Positions 1 through 7,461 of a stretch of DNA of 13,346 bases are shown piece by piece; position 1 is the first letter of the stretch, and every line of letters starts with the position of its first letter. The notes beneath the pieces are model-generated. The model was given only the letters and a program-made list of their open reading frames with translations. It was not told where the DNA came from and did no database searches. Source of the stretch: JABSQH01 sp039194665. Its GTDB lineage: Bacteria; Actinomycetota; Acidimicrobiia; Acidimicrobiales; Ilumatobacteraceae. The stretch spans positions 1 through 13,346 of the forward strand of contig JBCCVW010000128.1 of NCBI GenBank assembly GCA_039194665.1. Reading direction: 5' to 3'. Position numbers and translations under genes: made by a program.

Positions 1-1111
1 CGAATGCCCAGTACTCGGACCCGGTCCCGAGCAGGGTGAACAACGCGCTGCCGGTGGCCAACACGCCCAGGCCGACACCACCGATCGGTCCTCGACCGAA
101 GCGCGCTGCCAGTTTCGGCGCCATCCCGCTGGCCAGCGGAATGCTCAGACCGAGTGGCAGGAATGCAGCGCCGATCACAAAGGGGCTGTAGCCGAACACG
201 AACGCGAGGTACTGCGCGGCGATGAAGAAGAAGCCGAAGGCGGCGAAGAACTGCAGGAAGATCGATACCGAACCCGTACTGAACCCGCGCAACTTGAACA
301 AGCGCACGTCGAGCAACGGCCGGCTGGTGCGCAGCTCCCATGTGATGAACACCGCGAGCCCGATCACCGCAACCACGAACGAGCTGATCACGAGCGTGCT
401 CGTCCACCCTTTCACGGGGCCTTCGATGATGCCCAGCGTGAGTGCGCCCAACCCGACGATCGAGCTCGCGCTGCCGATCGGATCGAGGTTGGCGTGGGTC
501 GGGTCGGACGTCTCCGGCACGAAGATCGCAGTCATCAATCCGATGAGCACGCCGATTACGGCGAGCGCAGCGAAGATCGATCCGAACCAGTAGCTCTCGA
601 TGAGCGCGCCCGCGCCGAGTGAGCCGAGCGTGCCGCCGAGGCTGGCGCTGGCGGTCCACATCGCCACGGCGAAGCCGCGTCGGGCGGGAGGGATCACGTT
701 GGTGATCGTCGACAAGGTGCCAGGGAAGATCAGCGCCGAGAACGCGCCGCCCATGGCGCGGGCGACGATGAGCGAGTTGATGTCGCTGGTCGACGCGGCC
801 CAGATCGCCGAGGCCACCAAGCCGACGTAGCCGATCACCATCAACTTCTTGCGCCCGAAGCGGTCGCCGAGCGCTCCCGCCGGCAGCAGCAGGGCCGCTA
901 GGGCGATGGCGTATGCGTCGATGATCCATTGCAACTGCGACTGCGTCGCTTGGAGCTCGCGGCCAATGGTGGGGATGGCCACGTTGAGGCTGGCGACGCC
1001 GGCGATGATCACCACCACGCTGAGACACAGCGTGATGATGATCAGCGCCGACCGTGCCGGGCTGCGCTCGCCCTCGGGCGCGTCCGGTGGGGCAGGGGTG
1101 GTTTGGGACAT
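1..1111 (-). CDS. DHA2-family (EmrB/QacA-like) MFS drug-efflux transporter, C-terminus beyond window
   Basis: Proton-driven multidrug efflux permease of the inner membrane. The visible 370 residues start MSQTTPAPPDAPEG, then give a first membrane helix (ALIIITLCLSVVVIIAGV) and the MFS motif A loop GDRFGRKKLMVIGY between helices 2 and 3. RAMGGAFSALIFPGTLSTI and the Gly-rich WTASASLGGTLGSLGAG stretch match the motif B/C region of 14-helix DHA2 exporters. Several further hydrophobic helices follow before the window edge; the family is usually about 470-520 residues, so roughly the last quarter is missing. The start is ATG at 1109-1111. There is no Shine-Dalgarno, but TATATC lies 7 bases upstream, suggesting a leaderless mRNA. 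It is divergent from the TetR gene at 1185, which is its likely repressor. The family is clear; the substrate cannot be told. Confidence 0.93.
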   Translation of the reverse strand, partial: MSQTTPAPPDAPEGERSPARSALIIITLCLSVVVIIAGVASLNVAIPTIGRELQATQSQLQWIIDAYAIALAALLLPAGALGDRFGRKKLMVIGYVGLVASAIWAASTSDINSLIVARAMGGAFSALIFPGTLSTITNVIPPARRGFAVAMWTASASLGGTLGSLGAGALIESYWFGSIFAALAVIGVLIGLMTAIFVPETSDPTHANLDPIGSASSIVGLGALTLGIIEGPVKGWTSTLVISSFVVAVIGLAVFITWELRTSRPLLDVRLFKLRGFSTGSVSIFLQFFAAFGFFFIAAQYLAFVFGYSPFVIGAAFLPLGLSIPLASGMAPKLAARFGRGPIGGVGLGVLATGSALFTLLGTGSEYWAF

Positions 1112-1184
1112 ATTGTTAGATATAGCACTAGATGTTCGATAATGCGCAAGTTGTTCCAAACATTCGCCTAGAATTCTTGGCACG
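1112..1184. promoter_or_regulatory. Divergent promoter/operator region between MFS exporter and TetR gene
   Basis: This 73-base, relatively AT-rich gap separates two divergent starts. On the minus strand TATATC (1124-1119) sits 7 bases before the transporter ATG. On the plus strand TAGAAT (1169-1174) sits 10 bases before the regulator ATG. Neither start has a Shine-Dalgarno. Repeated TAGAT-like words (1117-1133) could be part of a TetR operator, but I see no clean long palindrome. The regulatory role is inferred from the arrangement. Confidence 0.5.
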
Positions 1185-1778
1185 ATGAACGCTGCAGCGG
1201 CCGCCGCTCGTCCCGTCGACGGTTCGACGCAGACCGACCCGCGTGTCGTGCGCACGCGGCGGGAGATCGCCGACGCGGTGCGCGACCTGCTCATGGAGAC
1301 CGGGTGGGATGCGGTGACCCATCAGAACGTCGCCGAGCGCACCGGGTACGCACGGAACACCGTGTACCGACACTTCCCGGATCGAATCGATCTGTTCGCC
1401 CACTGCGCCGATCTCGACGACGAGTTCGGGCATGCGCCGCGCACGGGGGATGTGCGCACCGATCTCATCGGCGAGATGGTGGCGTTTCGACGCGCCCTGT
1501 TCGAGGGCCCGGCTGGCGCGATCATGAGCGCGGTCATCGAGCGGGCGATCCGCGACCCCGAGGCGGTTGCCATGCGCGATCGAATCGTCGGCACGGGGAG
1601 TGCACAAACGATCGAGATTCTCGAACAGGCCAAGGCCGAGGGACTCATCGATGGCAACGCAAACCCGGTCGATCTGAATGCCGCGCTGTCGGGTTCGGTG
1701 CTGTACGCCCGGTTGTGCCGCGATGTGCCGCCGACCGACGGCGCAATCGCAGCGCTCGTCGATCGCGTGCTTGCTTAG
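1185..1778 (+). CDS. TetR/AcrR-family transcriptional regulator, likely repressor of the adjacent MFS exporter
   Basis: DNA-binding regulator of 197 residues, normal for TetR. The N-terminal three-helix domain is at about residues 23-68. The helix-turn-helix includes VAERTGYARNTVYRHFPDR (residues 49-67), with the characteristic NTVYRHF recognition helix. The remainder is a helical ligand-binding domain without specific similarity I can name. A low-complexity Ala tract (residues 3-8) and polar tail precede the domain, so a slightly later start is possible; ATG 1185 is kept because the frame opens there and a TAGAAT -10-like element lies just upstream. Divergent placement next to a drug exporter is the classic arrangement for a local repressor that senses the exported compound. 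Confidence 0.9.
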   Translation: MNAAAAAARPVDGSTQTDPRVVRTRREIADAVRDLLMETGWDAVTHQNVAERTGYARNTVYRHFPDRIDLFAHCADLDDEFGHAPRTGDVRTDLIGEMVAFRRALFEGPAGAIMSAVIERAIRDPEAVAMRDRIVGTGSAQTIEILEQAKAEGLIDGNANPVDLNAALSGSVLYARLCRDVPPTDGAIAALVDRVLA

Positions 1779-1877
1779 GGCTCGGCGCCGACGGTCTTTT
1801 CGCCGATCGATTGCCGGCCTTTCCCGCTGCCTTACCTGCGCTGGCGACAGTTGTCGGCGAGTGAGAGGAGCTCCAGC

Positions 1878-2693
1878 GTGAACACCCCGACCGCCATCGT
1901 TGCCGCTGTTGCTGCCGCCCTGGCGTTCGCCGCCTGTGGCAACGATGACTCACCAACCACCACGCCAACCGCGTCGAACTCGACGGCGGCGCCAGCTGCC
2001 ACGCCCGACACGACGCCGGAGTCGACGGAAGCGACGCCTGAGTCCATCACGACGGTCCAGGCGACCGACGGCGTTGATGTCACCGAGGGCGCCGCAGGCC
2101 AGGCGGGTGAGACCCGGACCTTCGTCGCCGAGGTGTGGGCCGACAACTGGTTCGCGTTGTACGTCGACGGCGAGCTGGTCGGTCAGGACTCGGTACCGAT
2201 CACGACCGAGCGCTCGTTCAACGCCGAGACGATCAGCTTCGAAGCCAGCGATCCGTTCACGGTGGCGATCGAGGCCAAGGACTTCATCGAGACCGACTCC
2301 GGCCTGGAGTACATCGGACAACCGAACCAGCAGATCGGCGACGGTGGGATCATCGTGCAGATCACCGACACTTCGACCGGTGAGGTCGTCGCCGCGAGTG
2401 ACGGAGACTGGGTGGCGTTGGCGATTCACCAGGCGCCGTTGAATCCGGAGTGTGTGCGTTCGGGGTCGCCAGATACCGAGTGCGAGGGTGCGATCGTCGA
2501 CGCGCCGATCGGCTGGACCGAGGCCGGGTTCGACGACAGCGCGTGGTCAGCGGCGACCGTGTGGTCCGAGTCGGCGGTATCGCCAAAGGATGGCTACGAC
2601 GAGATCGATTGGGACGCCGCTGCCCAGCTGATCTGGGGCGCCGACCTGGAGATCGACAACACCGTGCTCCTGCGGACCACGGTCACCGCGTAG
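1878..2693 (+). CDS. Secreted lipoprotein with galactose-binding-like (jelly-roll) domain
   Basis: Predicted exported lipoprotein of 271 residues. GTG 1878 is chosen because GAGAGGAG lies 7 bases upstream; a TTG at 1851 is also in frame but lacks such a site. The hydrophobic signal (residues 6-19) ends in a lipobox-like LAFAAC with lipidation Cys20, though the n-region has no positive charge. A Thr/Pro/Ser-rich linker runs to about residue 65. The C-terminal part is beta-rich: ADNWFALYVDGELVG and later WTEAGFDDSAWSAATVW resemble the sugar-binding jelly-roll modules attached to some glycoside hydrolases (the DDSxW signature). No catalytic domain is present, so a binding or adhesion role is inferred. 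It stands alone between TetR and the tRNA gene. Confidence 0.8.
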   Translation: MNTPTAIVAAVAAALAFAACGNDDSPTTTPTASNSTAAPAATPDTTPESTEATPESITTVQATDGVDVTEGAAGQAGETRTFVAEVWADNWFALYVDGELVGQDSVPITTERSFNAETISFEASDPFTVAIEAKDFIETDSGLEYIGQPNQQIGDGGIIVQITDTSTGEVVAASDGDWVALAIHQAPLNPECVRSGSPDTECEGAIVDAPIGWTEAGFDDSAWSAATVWSESAVSPKDGYDEIDWDAAAQLIWGADLEIDNTVLLRTTVTA

Positions 2694-2710
2694 TCCCTCG
2701 TCGTGGCTGG

Positions 2711-2739
2711 TTGTCAACGCCGTTCACCAGGCGTATTCT
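2711..2739 (+). promoter_or_regulatory. Sigma-70-type promoter of the initiator tRNA gene
   Basis: TTGTCA (2711-2716) and TATTCT (2734-2739) are separated by exactly 17 bases. Transcription would start near 2746, about 9 bases before the mature tRNA 5' end. This is the best housekeeping-type promoter match in the window and fits a strongly expressed tRNA. Confidence 0.75.
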
Positions 2740-2754
2740 TGAATTCCACTTCGA

Positions 2755-2831
<77 letters not shown>

Positions 2832-2835
2832 ACGA

Positions 2836-2871
2836 GAAGCCCTGGCAGATCGCAAGATCTGCCAGGGCTTC
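2836..2871. terminator. Perfect 16-bp hairpin terminator after tRNA-fMet, without U tract
   Basis: Perfect inverted repeat with 16-base arms (2836-2851 and 2856-2871) and a GCAA tetraloop, 4 bases after the tRNA CCA. No T-run follows on the plus strand, so this is the U-less hairpin type often seen in high-GC actinomycetes. It also lies downstream of the TetR gene ending at 2946 on the other strand and may act in both directions. Confidence 0.75.
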
Positions 2872-2891
2872 GTCGCGTCACGGGGCGGACT

Positions 2892-2912
2892 CGAAGCACG
2901 TGGGTGTGCTCG
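2892..2912. terminator. Possible hairpin terminator downstream of the minus-strand TetR gene
   Basis: AGCAC (2895-2899) pairs with GTGCT (2906-2910) around a six-base loop. The stem extends by CG/CG with one bulged A. It lies about 35 bases beyond the stop of the TetR gene at 2946. The stem is short and there is no T-run, so support is modest. Confidence 0.35.
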
Positions 2913-2945
2913 GACCCGGGGTCACGAGCGACCGACGGCAAGCGG

Positions 2946-3644
2946 TCAGCTCTGCAGTTCGTCGGCGGCGCGGTAGGCGTGGCCGAGTTCGGGGGCCAGC
3001 GCCACTGCTTCGGCGGCGACCGTTGCCGCTTCGGACGCGTCGAGACCGAACGTCTCGAGCAGCAGAAGCACCACCTCAGTGCGGTAGTCGGCGGTGGCGC
3101 CGACGGTGGTGATCCGCATGACGGCGCGCATCAGCGTTCCGGTCACGAGGTCGATGACGGCATCCGTCGGTTCGGTCGTGAGGCGTCCTCGCTGTGCCGC
3201 CTCGACCAGATCGTCGCGCATGTAGCGGAAGGGGTCGTCCGGCCACACGTCGGTATGGCCAATCGTGTGGAGGCGCAACAGCACCGTCGCCAGCTTGGGA
3301 TTTGTGACGCTCTGCTCCAGCAGGAGTGCCGTGATCGCCGCGAACCGCCGAACCGGATCGTCGACTTCGACGAGTCCAGCGGCGGTGTCGACGAACGAAG
3401 CGACCACCTCGGTGATGACCGCTTCGACCAGGGCGTCGCGGTCGTCGAAGTAGTTGTAGAAGGTGCCGTTGGACACTTCGGCACGCCGGGTGACGTCGAG
3501 GATGGTGAACGCCTCGCCGTTGATCGCGATCTCCTCGACCGCAGCGCGCAGGAGATGGCGACGCGTGCGCTCCTTCTTCTTGAAGCCGCGAGTGCGGGGG
3601 GCTGCCGCAGGAGGGCTCGACACCGTCGGCACCCTACTGGCCAC
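2946..3644 (-). CDS. TetR/AcrR-family transcriptional regulator, last gene of CHRD-LLM-TetR operon
   Basis: DNA-binding regulator of 232 residues. A basic N-terminal extension (TRGFKKKERTRRH, residues 18-30) leads into the TetR helix-turn-helix, whose VTRRAEVSNGTFYNYF (51-66) is the typical recognition region. The C-terminal half is a helical ligand domain of unassigned subfamily. The start is GTG 3644, six bases after the stop of the upstream oxidoreductase gene, indicating translational coupling; GTG 3632 is an in-frame alternative that would drop four residues. Because it is the last gene of the minus-strand run, it may regulate the CHRD-LLM transcript through the TGAG/CTCA array at 5455-5500. 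That link is inference. Confidence 0.88.
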   Translation of the reverse strand: MASRVPTVSSPPAAAPRTRGFKKKERTRRHLLRAAVEEIAINGEAFTILDVTRRAEVSNGTFYNYFDDRDALVEAVITEVVASFVDTAAGLVEVDDPVRRFAAITALLLEQSVTNPKLATVLLRLHTIGHTDVWPDDPFRYMRDDLVEAAQRGRLTTEPTDAVIDLVTGTLMRAVMRITTVGATADYRTEVVLLLLETFGLDASEAATVAAEAVALAPELGHAYRAADELQS

Positions 3645-3650
3645 CCGCAG

Positions 3651-4571
3651 TTAGCCCGTTGTGGCTACCTGCGCGGCGACGAGCACCGCTCTCGTCCGGC
3701 TGATCTCGTCGGGCGATCCACCGACCGGCGCTGCGGAGAGCTGGGTGGCGCCGGAGTCGGCCAGCACTCCGATGCGATCGGTCACTTCGGCCTCGGACCC
3801 AACGATCGCCAGCTGGCCGACTCCCGACACGCCTTCACGGGCGAGCATCGCGGCATAACTCGGAAGCTCGGCGTAGCTCGCCAACACCTGATCGAGCATC
3901 GCTCGTGCGGGGGCCGGATCGTCGGTGACCCATACCGGCAGCGAGCACACGATTGCCGGGTCGGGTCGCCCGGCGTCGGCAGCCGCAGCGTGGATGACTG
4001 GCGCGATGTGCGAGCGAATCGTTGCCGGCCCGACGCACCACAACACGGTGCCGTCGGTTCGTTGCCCGGCGATGCGCAACATCTGTTCGCCCAGCGCCGC
4101 GAGCATCACTTTCGGTGCGTCGCCGATCCGTTGCATCTCGCCACTGAAACTCCAGAACGGGCCGTCGTGTTCGGCGGCCCCGTCGGTGAGCAGCGGCTGC
4201 AGGATGTCGAGGAAGTCGAGCATCTGGCGCACCGGCCGCTCCCACGCAATCTTCCACTTGTCGCGCACGGTCGGTTCATGCGACAACCCGACCCCAAGGA
4301 TCAGCCGGCCGCCGATCGCCGCCTGTGTCGTCAGCGCTTCGGCGGCGATCACCTGCGGATGCACGGGCCACGTCGGGATCACGGCCGTGCCGAGTTCGGT
4401 GGTGCCGTTGCCCCGGCCGTGGGAGGCGTACACCGTGAGCGCGTCGATGTTCCCAGACTGGGCAAGCCAGTATGCGCTGAACCCGTCGGCTTCAGCCGCG
4501 GCAATGTCGGCGTGGATCGCGCCGAGATCGGCGCTGAGCAGGTTGTTGGAGCCGTTGATCGAGATGTCCAT
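3651..4571 (-). CDS. LLM-class (luciferase-like) F420-type oxidoreductase
   Basis: Flavin/F420-dependent oxidoreductase with a luciferase-like TIM barrel, 306 residues (family about 280-330). It opens MDISINGSNNLLSADLGAI; then IAAAEADGFSAYWLAQ, LGTAVIPTWPVHPQVIAAEA and GGRLILGVGLSHE are the conserved strand and loop motifs of the family. The arrangement, notably GxGLSH followed by WERPVRQM, resembles the MSMEG_4879-type F420 subfamily (TIGR03564); this is from memory and F420 rather than FMN use is inferred. ATG 4571 is preceded by AGGAGAGAGG; the frame stays open further upstream, but that part lies over the neighbouring CHRD gene and is not protein-like. It lies 46 bases after the CHRD gene and 6 before TetR, so probably one transcript. 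Substrate unknown. Confidence 0.9.
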   Translation of the reverse strand: MDISINGSNNLLSADLGAIHADIAAAEADGFSAYWLAQSGNIDALTVYASHGRGNGTTELGTAVIPTWPVHPQVIAAEALTTQAAIGGRLILGVGLSHEPTVRDKWKIAWERPVRQMLDFLDILQPLLTDGAAEHDGPFWSFSGEMQRIGDAPKVMLAALGEQMLRIAGQRTDGTVLWCVGPATIRSHIAPVIHAAAADAGRPDPAIVCSLPVWVTDDPAPARAMLDQVLASYAELPSYAAMLAREGVSGVGQLAIVGSEAEVTDRIGVLADSGATQLSAAPVGGSPDEISRTRAVLVAAQVATTG

Positions 4572-4617
4572 GGCGGTGGTTCCTCTCTCCTGGGTGCGGG
4601 GTTGGGAGCGGTGGGGA

Positions 4618-5424
4618 CTATTGGTTGTTGACGGGCAGGTTGATTGTCGCAGCCGCGATGTCGTCCTCGGGGACTGGTTGGAGTTGTCCGCGGATGTCGC
4701 CGAAGAAGGTCTGTTGTTCGGTGTGGATGTTGAAATACAGCTCGCCTTCTGCGGCGACGTCGGCCATGCCGGCGATGGTGCGATGACGGTCGCCAGGGAT
4801 CGTTTGAATGATGGGGCATCCGGCGGTGACCGCACCGACGATGCCGTGTCCCTGGGTCGCGGCGGCGATGTCGTCGTTGGTCACTTCGTACGACAGCACG
4901 CCGTCGGCGAAGTACTCGCTGACATCACCCGTGGCGCCGAAGTCGACCATGATCGGGCCCAGCTGGCCGGGCCGTCCGCAGTGGATGTGGACGAGGTTGA
5001 TGTCGTCGGGGTCCATGTTCTCGACCGCGATGTGCACGTAGGCGCGGCTGAGCTCGCGGTTGAACGCAAGCGTGCCGTGGCCCCGGGAGTCGCGCTCTTC
5101 GCGCGGCGTCCCTGGCTCAGTCGAGAGGAACTGCTCGGGTGCTCCGGGTGGCACGTCGTCTTCCTCTTCGGCTTCCTGTTGCGGCGACAGCCACGTTTGG
5201 TACACCAGCCCGATCTCCTCGCCGGCCAACGGATCGAGACCGATGTCGAACACAACGGGGATCTCGTCCTTGGGTTCGAGCGTCACGTCTTCATGGCCCG
5301 GTGGATCCGGCGGACCGGCGATCAAGAAGTAGGCCAGCACGGCGATAGCCAGGCCGGCGACGATGCCGAGGATCGTGAAGAAGCCACGCAGTGTCAGGAA
5401 CAGGAATCGGGCGAACTTCTTCAT
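4618..5424 (-). CDS. Membrane-anchored CHRD-domain protein
   Basis: Protein of 268 residues with a basic N-terminus (MKKFAR) and one membrane helix at about residues 14-36 that anchors it to the outer face of the membrane. An acidic, Pro-rich linker follows. Residues from about 112 to the C-terminal region form a CHRD (chordin-like) domain: LVHIHCGRPGQLGPIMVDFG matches the AHIHxGxxGxxGPVxVxL signature and LYFNIHTEQQTFFGDIRGQL matches the closing YxNxHTxxxxxGExRGQL signature. The biochemical role of bacterial CHRD domains is not established. ATG 5424 has GGAAGG 6 bases upstream. It is the first gene of a minus-strand run with LLM and TetR genes and is divergent from the four-helix membrane protein at 5551. 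Confidence 0.9.
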   Translation of the reverse strand: MKKFARFLFLTLRGFFTILGIVAGLAIAVLAYFLIAGPPDPPGHEDVTLEPKDEIPVVFDIGLDPLAGEEIGLVYQTWLSPQQEAEEEDDVPPGAPEQFLSTEPGTPREERDSRGHGTLAFNRELSRAYVHIAVENMDPDDINLVHIHCGRPGQLGPIMVDFGATGDVSEYFADGVLSYEVTNDDIAAATQGHGIVGAVTAGCPIIQTIPGDRHRTIAGMADVAAEGELYFNIHTEQQTFFGDIRGQLQPVPEDDIAAATINLPVNNQ

Positions 5425-5454
5425 CGGGGGCCTTCCGATAGTCGAGGGGCAAGT

Positions 5455-5503
5455 AATTGAGAATACCCTCAGTATTGAGATTTACCTCAGTATTGGATAG
5501 GGT
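5455..5503. promoter_or_regulatory. Divergent promoter with 18-bp tandem TGAG/CTCA operator-like array
   Basis: Two near-identical 18-base units lie head to tail at 5455-5472 and 5473-5490, with a partial third after them. Each has TATTGAG or AATTGAG followed by CCTCAG. TGAG occurs at 5458 and 5476, CTCA at 5468 and 5486, with a degenerate TGGA at 5494; half-sites alternate at 10 and 8 base steps. A plus promoter TTGAGA (5475-5480)-17 bases-TAGGGT (5498-5503) runs through the array and serves the gene at 5551. TATTCT on the minus strand (5465-5460) could be the -10 for the CHRD operon. A repressor bound here could control both directions; which one is unknown, though the operon's own TetR is a candidate. 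Confidence 0.6.
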
Positions 5504-5550
5504 CGCCCTCCTGTCAAGCCCCTCAACGACGATCAGAGAGAAGCCGCACC

Positions 5551-6027
5551 ATGAGTTCCTTGCTCGATCCCTCCCCGGTCTCCGCTGGCGAGACCCGCTA
5601 CGAACGCGCCGTGTACACGGGTACCGCCGTCGTTGTGGCGGTTGCCATGTTCATTGCCGCGTCGGGTTCAGGTTCCGGTGACTACGTCACCGCCGAGCCG
5701 CCACCCGACGCGCTGAACATCACCGGCAACGTGTTTGCCGCGGTCACTGGAATCCTCGTGCTCATCCCGAAGAGCCGGGCGATCGGTGCCGTGCTCGCCG
5801 TCGGGAACATGGTCTCGGCGATGTATCTCAACTACACCTACGACGGGGTCGACTACTTCGTCGATCTCATCGTCTACAACGTCGCGACGACCATCCTGGC
5901 CTCGATCCTCATCGGCCACTACGCCCGTGATCTGACCGGACTCTTCGGAGGCCGCAACGACCACGCGGCGCAGTCGCAGCCCAGCGATGTGCCCGAGGAC
6001 TCCGAGACGGCCGAGATGGCTCGCTGA
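5551..6027 (+). CDS. Four-helix integral membrane protein of unknown function
   Basis: I do not recognise a family for this 158-residue protein. Four hydrophobic segments are visible at about 21-39 (VYTGTAVVVAVAMFIAASG), 58-74 (GNVFAAVTGILVLIP), 77-95 (AIGAVLAVGNMVSAMYLNY) and 103-125 (FVDLIVYNVATTILASILIG). A hydrophilic, Asp/Glu-rich C-terminal tail of about 30 residues follows. An extracytoplasmic loop after helix 1 is rich in Gly, Ser and Pro. The start ATG 5551 is preceded by AGAGAGAAG. Its promoter shares an operator array with the divergent CHRD operon, which suggests that the two membrane proteins are produced under the same condition; the function itself cannot be told. Confidence 0.8.
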   Translation: MSSLLDPSPVSAGETRYERAVYTGTAVVVAVAMFIAASGSGSGDYVTAEPPPDALNITGNVFAAVTGILVLIPKSRAIGAVLAVGNMVSAMYLNYTYDGVDYFVDLIVYNVATTILASILIGHYARDLTGLFGGRNDHAAQSQPSDVPEDSETAEMAR

Positions 6028-6044
6028 CGGCGCCGACGTTCAGC
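6023..6044. terminator. Possible bidirectional hairpin between convergent genes
   Basis: GCTGACG (6023-6029) pairs with CGTTCAGC (6037-6044) with one bulged T, leaving a seven-base GC-rich loop. It overlaps the stop codons of both convergent genes, which are only 12 bases apart. There is no T-run, so termination is inferred from position and stem. Confidence 0.4.
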
Positions 6045-6387
6045 CGGGGAGTTTGAACACCGACACGAGCGTGGTGCCGCCCTCGGTGCGGAACTCCTCG
6101 TGATCCGTGCCGGCCTGCGCGCCGTAGGCGTGCCCGGCACGCATCGCGACCCCATTGGAGATGAGGTCGCCCTCCAACACGTACGTGAACTCCGCCTCGG
6201 TGTGATGGTGCGCTCCACCGATGTAGCCCGGCTCGAACTTGAACAGCGCGATCACCTTGCCGTCGGCCGCGGCGAGCATCTTCATCGCGACACCCTCACC
6301 CATCGGTTGCCACTCGATCTCGTTGGCGTCGGCGAACGCCCACCCCGCCAAGTCGAAGCTCATGTCGGTCGTCGTCGTGTCGGCCAT
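6040..6387 (-). CDS. Small single-domain cupin protein (ChrR-cupin-like)
   Basis: A 115-residue metal-binding beta-barrel protein. Cupin motif 1 is GGAHHHTEAEFTYVLEG with likely metal ligands His60, His62 and Glu66. Motif 2 (AGHAYGAQAGTDHEEF) supplies the fourth ligand, His96. The HHH-T-x2-E spacing and the VLEGDL turn resemble ChrR-type and small dioxygenase-like cupins. With all four ligands present a metal site is likely; enzyme versus sensor or storage role cannot be decided. The start ATG 6387 has GGAAG about 9 bases upstream. It is convergent with the membrane protein gene at 5551 and divergent from the lipoprotein at 6545. Confidence 0.88.
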   Translation of the reverse strand: MADTTTTDMSFDLAGWAFADANEIEWQPMGEGVAMKMLAAADGKVIALFKFEPGYIGGAHHHTEAEFTYVLEGDLISNGVAMRAGHAYGAQAGTDHEEFRTEGGTTLVSVFKLPG

Positions 6388-6544
6388 TCCGTCAGTCTTC
6401 CACGACAGCGCAGCCGTCTGGTCCTCGCCACGCCGTGTTCACGGTGCCCCAATGGTCGCGGCCTCGCTCGCCGACGCCGGAGGGTCGGAGCCGCAGCGAG
6501 TACAGAGGCTCAACGAGTCGCCGCCTGATGCCGATGCACATCTC

Positions 6545-7426
6545 GTGCGAGCGCTGTTGCGACAGGTTGGACTCATCATTGCGGTCGCGGTGATCGCAGC
6601 CGGATGTTGGAGCGCGGGCGTAGTCGACGAGAGCGGCAACGTCGTCGTCGACGATCAACCCGTGCCGACCACCGGTGTCGAAACCCCCGTCGCGGGCGAG
6701 CTCGATCTCAACGACTTCACGGCGGAGGAGTTGGCGGATCTGATGTTCGCCTACGGTTTCACCGAAGCAGAACTGGCCCAGGTCTGCACCGGGTTCGCCA
6801 TCGTGCCTGATGTCATGCTGACCGCGCTGCGCGCTGAGATGGACGGTGAGGTGAGCGACGCGCTCGCCGACGAGACCACCGAACACATGAAGTTGCGGCT
6901 GGAGGCCGATTGTGTGGGGCTCGGGGGTGACTGGGCATTCCACGCGGACCAGCTCGCGACGTTCGTGATCGACCGTGGGGAGATGGACGACAGCTGCGCC
7001 GACTACGCAGAAGCACCCGAAGCTGCACTCGCAGAGATGAACTCCGAGATGCGGCTGTACCTCGACGATGGGACGATCCCTCTCGAAGGCGTCGACGAGG
7101 TCATGGCAGTGCTGACGGAGCGGTACTCCGCCCGATGCGATGCGGTCAATGCCTCGCGCTCCAACCCTGCGCGGATTGAAGACCACATCGACCGGACCTG
7201 GCGAGACGTCGGCGTTGCCCTCGCCGATGAGTACTTCGTGCCAGGGGTGAGCGCTCCAGGTGAACTCGCGGCGTTGTGTGACGACGCTGTCGTGCGCCCC
7301 GAAGCTGCCAAGGAGCGGGTGCGGGCGCAGCTGAGCACACCGGCCGACCCGCTCCCGGAACGGTTCCTCGAGGTTGCGGCGTCTGCGTATCTCGAACGCA
7401 CCCAGCTCAACTGCGCGGCGATGTAG
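6545..7426 (+). CDS. Orphan lipoprotein, mostly helical, unknown function
   Basis: Predicted exported lipoprotein of 293 residues that I cannot assign to a family. The signal peptide is clear: basic n-region (VRALLRQ), hydrophobic core, and lipobox VIAAGC with lipidation Cys21. GTG 6545 is chosen because it gives a normal signal peptide length; ATG 6452 and farther upstream in-frame starts would put 30 or more extra polar residues ahead and begin to run over the cupin gene. No obvious Shine-Dalgarno is seen. The mature part is acidic and likely helical, with repeated patterns such as DFTAEELADLMFAYGFTEAELAQVC and regularly spaced Cys residues (in QVCTGF, ADCVGL, DSCADY, ARCDAV, ALCDDA, LNCAAM) that could form disulfides outside the membrane. 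Confidence 0.75.
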   Translation: MRALLRQVGLIIAVAVIAAGCWSAGVVDESGNVVVDDQPVPTTGVETPVAGELDLNDFTAEELADLMFAYGFTEAELAQVCTGFAIVPDVMLTALRAEMDGEVSDALADETTEHMKLRLEADCVGLGGDWAFHADQLATFVIDRGEMDDSCADYAEAPEAALAEMNSEMRLYLDDGTIPLEGVDEVMAVLTERYSARCDAVNASRSNPARIEDHIDRTWRDVGVALADEYFVPGVSAPGELAALCDDAVVRPEAAKERVRAQLSTPADPLPERFLEVAASAYLERTQLNCAAM

Positions 7427-7431
7427 CGACA

Positions 7432-7461
7432 GTCGGCCGCCGACGCACCGTCGTCACGACG
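7432..7461. terminator. Possible paired GC hairpins between convergent genes
   Basis: Two short stems are packed between the lipoprotein stop and the TetR stop: GTCGG-CCG-CCGAC (7432-7444) and CGTCG-TCA-CGACG (7449-7461). Each has a five-base perfect stem and a three-base loop, and there is no T-run. They sit where a bidirectional terminator is expected; support is only structural. Confidence 0.35.

Noticed and set aside
2904..4631. Long plus-strand open frame of 575 codons
   Set aside because: It lies opposite the TetR and LLM oxidoreductase genes, has low-complexity Arg/Gly/His-rich content, and shows no domain; it is a GC-driven shadow of the minus-strand genes.
3925..5460. Long plus-strand open frame of 511 codons
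   Set aside because: It covers the LLM and CHRD genes antisense; composition is not protein-like while the minus frames give recognisable domains.
6239..6544. N-terminal extension of the lipoprotein upstream of 6545
   Set aside because: It would run antisense over the cupin gene and place 100 residues ahead of a clear signal peptide and lipobox.
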